DNA from: Candidatus Peregrinibacteria bacterium RIFCSPLOWO2_01_FULL_48_20
GTDB taxonomy: Bacteria; Patescibacteriota; Gracilibacteria; UBA1369; 2-02-FULL-48-14
Length of the DNA: 10,267 bases
Assembly: GCA_001787475.1 (NCBI GenBank)
Contig: MFXB01000015.1
Coordinates: 1 to 10,267, forward strand
Direction: 5' to 3'
Position numbers and translations under genes: made by a program
Notes under the pieces: generated by a model
Database searches by the model: none
The model's input: the letters and a program-made list of their open reading frames with translations, nothing else
Told to the model about the DNA's origin: nothing
Shown here: positions 6,169-10,267 of the stretch, in pieces
Position numbering within the stretch: position 1 is the first letter of the stretch
How the letters are laid out: each line of letters starts with the position of its first letter

Positions 6169-7906
6169 GAGTCCATCCGGCTTTGTTGAGATTTTTTTCC
6201 ACAGTGGTGGCAGCAATGTCAGCGACGCGTTCGACTTCGCTGAGCGTGGTGACGCCGCGAAGCACCTTGAGTACGCCGTCTTCACCGACGGTGAGCATGC
6301 CTTTGCGTCGGGCAATGCGGTAAAGTTCGGTAACGGATTTTTCCGCGAGAATGGCTTCTTTAAGTTCATCATCATTGATGAACATTTCGGCAATGGAGAC
6401 TTGGCCGAGGTAACCGGTTTTGCTGCATTTGTCACAACCGGGAGCGTGCGGAAGTGTGGCGGGAACGGCGAGTTTCAGCTCTGGATTAACCAACTGAATT
6501 TGGGCGATCGCGCCTTCTAAACTTTTGCGTTCCGCTTCGGTGGTGGGTTTTTGTTCCGCACAAAATGTGCAGACTTTTCGCACCAGACGTTGAGCCATCA
6601 CAATTCCAAGCGCGGGGGCCACCATGAAGGCTTTGAGCCCCACATTGAGCAGACGCGGAATGGTTTCGATGGCGCTGTTCGTGTGAAGCGTGCTGAGAAG
6701 AACGTGTCCGGTGAGGGCGGCCTGAGCGGCTGTTTCGGCGGTGTCGAGGTCGCGGATTTCTCCGATCATGACAATGTCGGGATCTTGACGGAGGATGGCG
6801 CGAAGGCCGCCGCCAAATGTGTAACCGCGCTTTTCATTGATCTGACTTTGAGTGATTCCCGTGAGGTGGTATTCAATCGGATCTTCGAGTGTGATGATTT
6901 TGCTGTCCGGCTGGTTAAACTCATTGAGCATCGAGTACAGCGTGGTCGTTTTTCCGGAGCCCGTGGGTCCCGTAACAAGAATCATTCCATTCGGAATGCT
7001 TAGCGCTTTGTTTAGAATCTCCAAATTGCGGCCTTCAAAACCGAGTTCTGCAAATTTCAAATTTTTCTTTTTGGAGTCGAGCAAACGACAGACGAAACTT
7101 TCGCCATATTCGGTTGGGATGGCGGAAACACGGACATCCACTTTGCGTTCGTTCACGTTGAAATAGTAGCGTCCGTCTTGCGGTACATTCGTCACGTTAA
7201 GACGCATGCCGGATTTGTATTTCAGTTGGTTGCTGAGGTAGCCGTAGGTTGTGAGGTCGAGTTCAAGCACTTGCTGAAGTACTCCGTCGATACGAAAACG
7301 CACAATGACGCGATTTTCTTCCGGCTGGTAGTGAATGTCGGAAGCTCCCGTTTTGAGCGCACCCACACTGATAAAGTTGAGCGCTTCTTCGGAAGTGACG
7401 GTTTGAATTTTTTCTCGCAGTGCTCCCAAGTTTTCCACTTCGGCTTGGTAGGAGCTGATTTTTTCCTCATCGATAATGTTTTGTGTTTCAATGGGACTTG
7501 GTCCCTCAAATTGCTTGTAGCCTTCGAGCGCCACGCGCAGTCCGGTTTCCGAAGCAAGGTTCACGTTGATTGCGTAGCCGTCATCTTTGAGTTTTTTGAT
7601 GAGCGCTTGCGTGCCCGGATTTGTGGGATGGACAATGGCCAAACGTACTTTCTTTCCCACTTTGAAAAAGGGGACAATCAGCGCTTCGGCGGCTTCTTTT
7701 CCGGTGATCACTTTCAAATGATCCGGATTCACGTGGATGCGGGCGATGTCCACATAGTTCATGCCCATCTGTTGGGCTCTCTCCTGAACGGCACGCTCTT
7801 CAAATTCACGGTTAATGGCTGTGAGCGGTGTCCCACCGGTCGTCATAGCCGCGGCGGCTTTGCCGTCGGTTTGAACCCGAGAAGTTATAAAATCTTGGTC
7901 TGCCAT
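6128..7906 (-). CDS. pilB: Type IV pilus assembly ATPase PilB / GspE family
   Basis: A 592-residue hexameric secretion ATPase that powers pilus extension at the cytoplasmic face of the membrane. The N-terminal MshEN-like region (about 30-150) includes AVQERAQQMGMNYVDIARI and ITGKEAAEALIVPFF. The catalytic core has SDIHYQP and VRFRIDGVL, Walker A GPTGSGKT (313-320), the Asp box IITLEDPIEY (337-346), Walker B DPDIVMIGEIRD (375-386) and the His box HVLLSTLHTN (401-410). Paired C-x2-C motifs (C446/C449 and C491/C494) form the zinc site typical of PilB/GspE rather than the retraction ATPase PilT. The C-terminus extends about 90 residues past the zinc site. The full domain set is present, so it looks functional. 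No other pilus genes are in the window; PilB is favoured over GspE by the competence neighbour dprA. Confidence 0.95.
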   Translation of the reverse strand: MADQDFITSRVQTDGKAAAAMTTGGTPLTAINREFEERAVQERAQQMGMNYVDIARIHVNPDHLKVITGKEAAEALIVPFFKVGKKVRLAIVHPTNPGTQALIKKLKDDGYAINVNLASETGLRVALEGYKQFEGPSPIETQNIIDEEKISSYQAEVENLGALREKIQTVTSEEALNFISVGALKTGASDIHYQPEENRVIVRFRIDGVLQQVLELDLTTYGYLSNQLKYKSGMRLNVTNVPQDGRYYFNVNERKVDVRVSAIPTEYGESFVCRLLDSKKKNLKFAELGFEGRNLEILNKALSIPNGMILVTGPTGSGKTTTLYSMLNEFNQPDSKIITLEDPIEYHLTGITQSQINEKRGYTFGGGLRAILRQDPDIVMIGEIRDLDTAETAAQAALTGHVLLSTLHTNSAIETIPRLLNVGLKAFMVAPALGIVMAQRLVRKVCTFCAEQKPTTEAERKSLEGAIAQIQLVNPELKLAVPATLPHAPGCDKCSKTGYLGQVSIAEMFINDDELKEAILAEKSVTELYRIARRKGMLTVGEDGVLKVLRGVTTLSEVERVADIAATTVEKNLNKAGWTLTPAEEPHNAVPE

Positions 7907-7929
7907 TCGTGGATTTATTTTTTTATTGA

Positions 7930-7942
7930 ACGGCTTTGCCGT
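7930..7942 (-). other. Small hairpin in the pilB leader
   Basis: ACGGC-AAA-GCCGT on the minus strand (5-bp stem, 3-base loop) lies between the candidate promoter and the pilB start at 7906. No U-run follows, so it is not a terminator. It may stabilise the leader; the role is unknown. Confidence 0.4.
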
Positions 7943-7953
7943 CTAATCCTTAT

Positions 7954-7982
7954 ATTTTACCAGATTTTCAGCTTTTTTTCTA
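7954..7982 (-). promoter_or_regulatory. Candidate extended -10 promoter for pilB
   Basis: On the minus strand TAGAAA (7982-7977, 4 of 6 to the -35 box) is followed by 17 bases and TGG-TAAAAT (7962-7954), an extended -10 with one mismatch to TATAAT. The -35 box contains the TAG stop of the upstream transporter gene. It implies a leader of about 40 bases before the pilB ATG. Confidence 0.5.
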
Positions 7983-8633
7983 GAGCTGGAGCATCCCAAC
8001 CACGAAGGGTTGAAGTTCCAAGAGCGCTTGGTAGGAAAAATAAACGCCGTAACCCATTAAAACCATGGAACCGACCTGCATGAGTTTGCGGAGCATCCAT
8101 TGGTGAAAAATATGGCGAATAAAGAGAGTCAAAAAGGCCACGCCCAAAGATCCGATCAAACCGGCCACCACAATGTTGGCTGAAAAGAAAAGGGGACTGA
8201 TTTCATTTGCCATGCCGGCGTAAAGTCCACCGGCAACCACCACCCAAAAAACAATTGCGAGCGGATTTACCATGTTAATCAACATGGCCTTAAAAAAATC
8301 GGTTTTGTAAAATTGCGTGCGATGGCGGTGCACATGATGAAAAGACATGCGTCCGGGTTTTTCGTGGAGACTGTGCCAACCCATGACCATAAGCATGTAG
8401 GCCGCAATGATCCACATGATGAGTTTCACCGGTCCGTATCCAATAAACTCGGCCGCGCCGTATGAGGAGGCGAGCAAATAAAAAATGTCGACCAGAGTGG
8501 CCCCCAAAACGACCTGCATTTGGAACCAAAATCCCTTTTGAGGGTTGAGGCCTTCTCGGATTGCGAATAGCGAGATGGGTCCGATGACCAGACATTGAGA
8601 TAGACCGAAGATGAAGGCGTCGAGGTTAAACAC
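7980..8633 (-). CDS. LysE/RhtB-superfamily membrane exporter
   Basis: The 217-residue product has about six membrane helices and matches the LysE/RhtB translocator pattern: FGLSQCLVIGPISLFAIREGL at the N-terminus and FFKAMLINMVNPLAIVFWVVV in the middle (the family's conserved NP in the fourth helix). Members export amino acids or, in related branches, metal ions. The loop between about 85 and 112 is His-rich (His 87, 90, 99, 100, 102 and 104; SFHHVHRHR), unusual for an amino-acid exporter. The GTG at 8633 is chosen as start. A longer TTG start at 8666 would place its first codons inside a perfect extended -10 box, so those bases should not be in the mRNA. It lies between nusA and pilB on the same strand, with its own promoter. 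Confidence 0.82.
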   Translation of the reverse strand: MFNLDAFIFGLSQCLVIGPISLFAIREGLNPQKGFWFQMQVVLGATLVDIFYLLASSYGAAEFIGYGPVKLIMWIIAAYMLMVMGWHSLHEKPGRMSFHHVHRHRTQFYKTDFFKAMLINMVNPLAIVFWVVVAGGLYAGMANEISPLFFSANIVVAGLIGSLGVAFLTLFIRHIFHQWMLRKLMQVGSMVLMGYGVYFSYQALLELQPFVVGMLQL

Positions 8634-8654
8634 TTTTGTTTTTTTGATCTTTAA

Positions 8655-8682
8655 ATTATACCACAAAAAAGCCTAAAACCAA
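8655..8682 (-). promoter_or_regulatory. Extended -10 promoter for the LysE-like gene
   Basis: The minus strand reads TGG-TATAAT at 8663-8655, a perfect -10 box with the extended TGn element. A weak -35-like TTGGTT (8682-8677) lies 16 bases upstream. It sits in the gap after nusA and predicts a leader of about 14 bases before the GTG at 8633, ruling out the TTG at 8666. Confidence 0.65.
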
Positions 8683-8695
8683 AGGATTGCGCTCC

Positions 8696-9970
8696 TCACT
8701 TTCGGTGAGCGTGCACCGCCTCCACAATTTGCTTGGCTTCGTCTTCGGTGATGCCGTCCACTTGCAAGAAGTCTTTGGCCGACAAACCGACGAGCTGACC
8801 AACCTGTTCCAAGCTGACCGCCGTGAGTTTTTCTTTTACACTTTCGGGCAAGTCGAGATCGGAAACCATTTTGATCATTTCGGGGGCGGCTTCACCATCT
8901 TTTGATGCTGCACTTCGTCCAGTAGCTCCTGAACCGGACGGTTCAGTGGTGTCGAGAATGTCGATTTCCCAACCTGCAAGGTGAGAAGCGAGGCGCACGT
9001 TTTGTCCGCTTTTACCAATCGCAAGAGCGCGCTGATCTTGCGTGACATACACTTTTGCCAAATGCCCGGCTACGTCGAGTTCCACTCTGGAAATTTTTGC
9101 GGGCTTCAAAGATTCGGCGATGTATTTTTGGGCGTCTTCGCTCCAAGGAATGATGTCGATGCGTTCGCCGGCGAGTTCATGCGTGACGTTTTGCACACGC
9201 ACTCCGTTTTGTCCCACACAGGCTCCAATCGGATCCACTTGAGCGTCCTTGGACATCACGGCAACCTTGCAGCGCACGCCCGGTTCGCGAGCCACGCCTT
9301 TGATCACAACGGTTCCGGCTTTTACTTCCGGAATTTCGAGTTCCATGAGCTTTTCAACAAGCTTGGGATGCGTGCGAGAAATGAGCAGTTGCGGTCCCTT
9401 GGTGGTTTTGACCACTTTGTCCAAATACAGTTTGATGCGCTGTCCGCCGTAGTACTGTTCGTTGGGAATCTGTTCGCGCGCGGGAAGCAGGGCGGTCACT
9501 CCCCCAAGTTCCACATAAACCTGACTGTTGTCCACACGGTGGATGAGCGCATTCACGAGTTCGTTTTCGCGATCTTTGAAGGTCTCATACATGAAGTCGC
9601 GTTCCGCTTCCTGAATGCGTTGGATGATGACCTGCTTGGCGGCTTGCGCGGCAATACGTCCGTAGGCCATTGGGGTTACATCCATGCGAATTTCTTCTCC
9701 CTCTTGAATGTTTTTGTTGATTTTTTTGCCGTCTTCCAAAGAAATATCGGAATCCGGATCTTCAATTTTGCTCACCACTTTTTTAACGATGTAGATGGTG
9801 ACGTTTTCGGTCTTTGGATCGATTTCCACTTCAATATTTTGCTCTTTGTTCCCATAATCTTTTCGGTAAGCGGTGCGAAGAGCGGCCTTCACAATGTCCA
9901 TAATGACCTCTTCGGGGAGGTTTTTTTCGTTGCAGAGCTGCCTGACGGCGGCCATAAATTGTTGATGCAT
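8696..9970 (-). CDS. nusA: Transcription termination/antitermination protein NusA
   Basis: NusA binds RNA polymerase, promotes pausing and hairpin-dependent termination and takes part in antitermination. The 424 residues show the N-terminal RNAP-binding domain (1-125; EVIMDIVKAALRTAYRKDYG), an S1 domain (about 135-198; NALIHRVDNSQVYVELGGV to LLISRTH), and KH1 with GACVGQNG (249-256) preceded by the conserved VDPIG. KH2 has AIGKSGQNVRLA (317-328). After a low-complexity linker (345-362) there is one C-terminal helix-hairpin-helix-like repeat (370-420; GLSAKDFLQVDGITEDEAKQI). The length lies between Bacillus NusA (without acidic repeats) and E. coli NusA (two repeats). The first ATG gives a typical start. 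rimP, the usual upstream partner, is absent; the recX end lies upstream instead. Confidence 0.97.
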   Translation of the reverse strand: MHQQFMAAVRQLCNEKNLPEEVIMDIVKAALRTAYRKDYGNKEQNIEVEIDPKTENVTIYIVKKVVSKIEDPDSDISLEDGKKINKNIQEGEEIRMDVTPMAYGRIAAQAAKQVIIQRIQEAERDFMYETFKDRENELVNALIHRVDNSQVYVELGGVTALLPAREQIPNEQYYGGQRIKLYLDKVVKTTKGPQLLISRTHPKLVEKLMELEIPEVKAGTVVIKGVAREPGVRCKVAVMSKDAQVDPIGACVGQNGVRVQNVTHELAGERIDIIPWSEDAQKYIAESLKPAKISRVELDVAGHLAKVYVTQDQRALAIGKSGQNVRLASHLAGWEIDILDTTEPSGSGATGRSAASKDGEAAPEMIKMVSDLDLPESVKEKLTAVSLEQVGQLVGLSAKDFLQVDGITEDEAKQIVEAVHAHRK

Positions 9971-10019
9971 AAGGTTGAGAAAAATACTATAGATGTGGAA
10001 AAGAAGCAGGTTAGAGCCT

Positions 10020-10107
10020 ACTTAAGGTTGATTCCATCAATGTGAGGGCATTTTACAATGACTAGTAGGTGGAAGTCAAATAACAGCTCTCACAATAAAC
10101 CTTAAGT
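10020..10107 (-). repeat. Nested imperfect inverted repeat surrounding the nusA promoter
   Basis: The outer arms ACTTAAGGTT (10020-10029) and AACCTTAAGT (10098-10107) are perfectly complementary, and each contains CTTAAG. Inside them TGTGAG (10041-10046) pairs with CTCACA (10089-10094), and AGTCA/TGACT (minus strand, 10063-10059 and 10078-10074) can form a small central hairpin. The nested order resembles a folded RNA or a paired operator site. The whole recX-nusA gap (9971-10167, 197 bases) holds otherwise only the promoter and nusA leader. Confidence 0.55.
10050..10079 (-). promoter_or_regulatory. Sigma70-type promoter for nusA
   Basis: On the minus strand TTGACT (10079-10074, 5 of 6) is separated by 18 bases from TAAAAT (10055-10050, 5 of 6). 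A transcript start near 10043 would give a leader of about 70 bases before the ATG at 9970. No intrinsic terminator is visible after recX, so read-through is also possible. Confidence 0.65.
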
Positions 10108-10167
10108 GGTGATTCTGGAGTGTAGTTTTTGCAATTGGGCATAAACGCTTGTTAGTGCCAAAAGGGA

Positions 10168-10267
10168 CTATAAAGTATCTCCCAGTACCGAGTAAATGGT
10201 GTCCGGTGAAAATCCTCGAGAGGAAAGAAATTGAGCACGGCGTTGGTAGAGTTTATTTTTGTGGAGT
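10168..10267 (-). CDS. recX: RecX regulatory protein, C-terminal fragment (5' end outside window)
   Basis: The minus-strand frame is open at the window edge and ends at TAG (10170-10168). The 32 visible residues include KLYQRRAQFLSSRGFSPDTI and end SVLGDTL. The pattern Q-x-R-R-A-x-x-F-L-x-x-R-G-F-S-x-D-x-I-x-x-V-L is the typical last three-helix repeat of RecX, which binds RecA filaments and limits or modulates RecA activity. Only the last repeat is present, so length and integrity cannot be judged. It lies upstream of nusA in the same direction, separated by 197 bases with a nusA promoter. A short fragment, but the motif is specific. Confidence 0.75.
   Translation of the reverse strand, partial: LHKNKLYQRRAQFLSSRGFSPDTIYSVLGDTL

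Noticed and set aside
7969..7988. CAGCT/AGCTG inverted repeat with a T-run near the end of the LysE-like gene, considered as a terminator
   Set aside because: The stem is only 5 bp and the T-run lies in the loop, so it does not form an intrinsic terminator on either strand.
8634..8666. TTG-initiated 11-residue extension of the LysE-like protein
   Set aside because: Those bases contain a perfect extended -10 box, so they should lie upstream of or at the transcript start.
8981..10045. Long plus-strand ORF opposite nusA (also 7178-8083 opposite pilB)
   Set aside because: These are antisense shadows of strongly conserved genes; the translations are Phe/His-rich and show no family motifs.
10062..10142. 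Minus-strand 26-codon ORF with three Cys (MPNCKNY to YCESCYL) resembling a zinc knuckle
   Set aside because: It overlaps the nusA -35 box and the inverted repeat, has only three Cys and no leader signal. A chance ORF is more likely.

Overview
The window looks like a compact bacterial chromosome segment, most likely from a Patescibacteria/CPR-type lineage (Peregrinibacteria-like). This is inferred from small tightly packed genes, stop codons that touch or overlap, small zinc-ribbon and unassigned membrane proteins beside housekeeping genes, and a general lack of Shine-Dalgarno motifs. TGA acts as a stop: dprA, pilB, nusA and a small zinc-ribbon gene all end on TGA at sensible C-termini. That argues against the UGA=Gly code of Gracilibacteria and Absconditabacteria. 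The lineage call is inference and needs a similarity search.

Layout. 1-327 (+) holds the 3' end of an HNH nuclease-like gene. 392-928 (+) is a Cys-rich putative lipoprotein with its own near-consensus promoter. 925-1986 (-) is a GT4-type glycosyltransferase whose stop overlaps that of the lipoprotein gene. A 43-bp gap between divergent starts leads to a (+) block: a four-helix membrane protein (2030-2749), a 58-aa zinc ribbon (2776-2952), a divergent PurM/AIR-synthase-like protein (2945-4057), a GNAT acetyltransferase (4072-4527) and a YkgJ-like cysteine-cluster protein (4612-5241). Next come three 11-bp tandem repeats and a strong intrinsic terminator that ends exactly at the dprA start codon. 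dprA (5317-6168, +) converges on and overlaps pilB (6128-7906, -). Further along the minus strand are a LysE-superfamily transporter (7980-8633), nusA (8696-9970) and the C-terminal end of recX (10168-10267).

How the genes fit together. dprA (protects incoming ssDNA and loads RecA), pilB (type IV pilus assembly motor) and recX (RecA modulator) suggest a region tied to DNA uptake and recombination. nusA is core transcription machinery with its own sigma70-like promoter, nested inside an imperfect inverted repeat. The tight coupling of the zinc ribbon to the PurM-like gene is the most system-like unexplained unit. The dprA leader (repeats plus terminator abutting the ATG) is the most striking regulatory signal. 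No rRNA, tRNA, CRISPR array or insertion sequence was seen.
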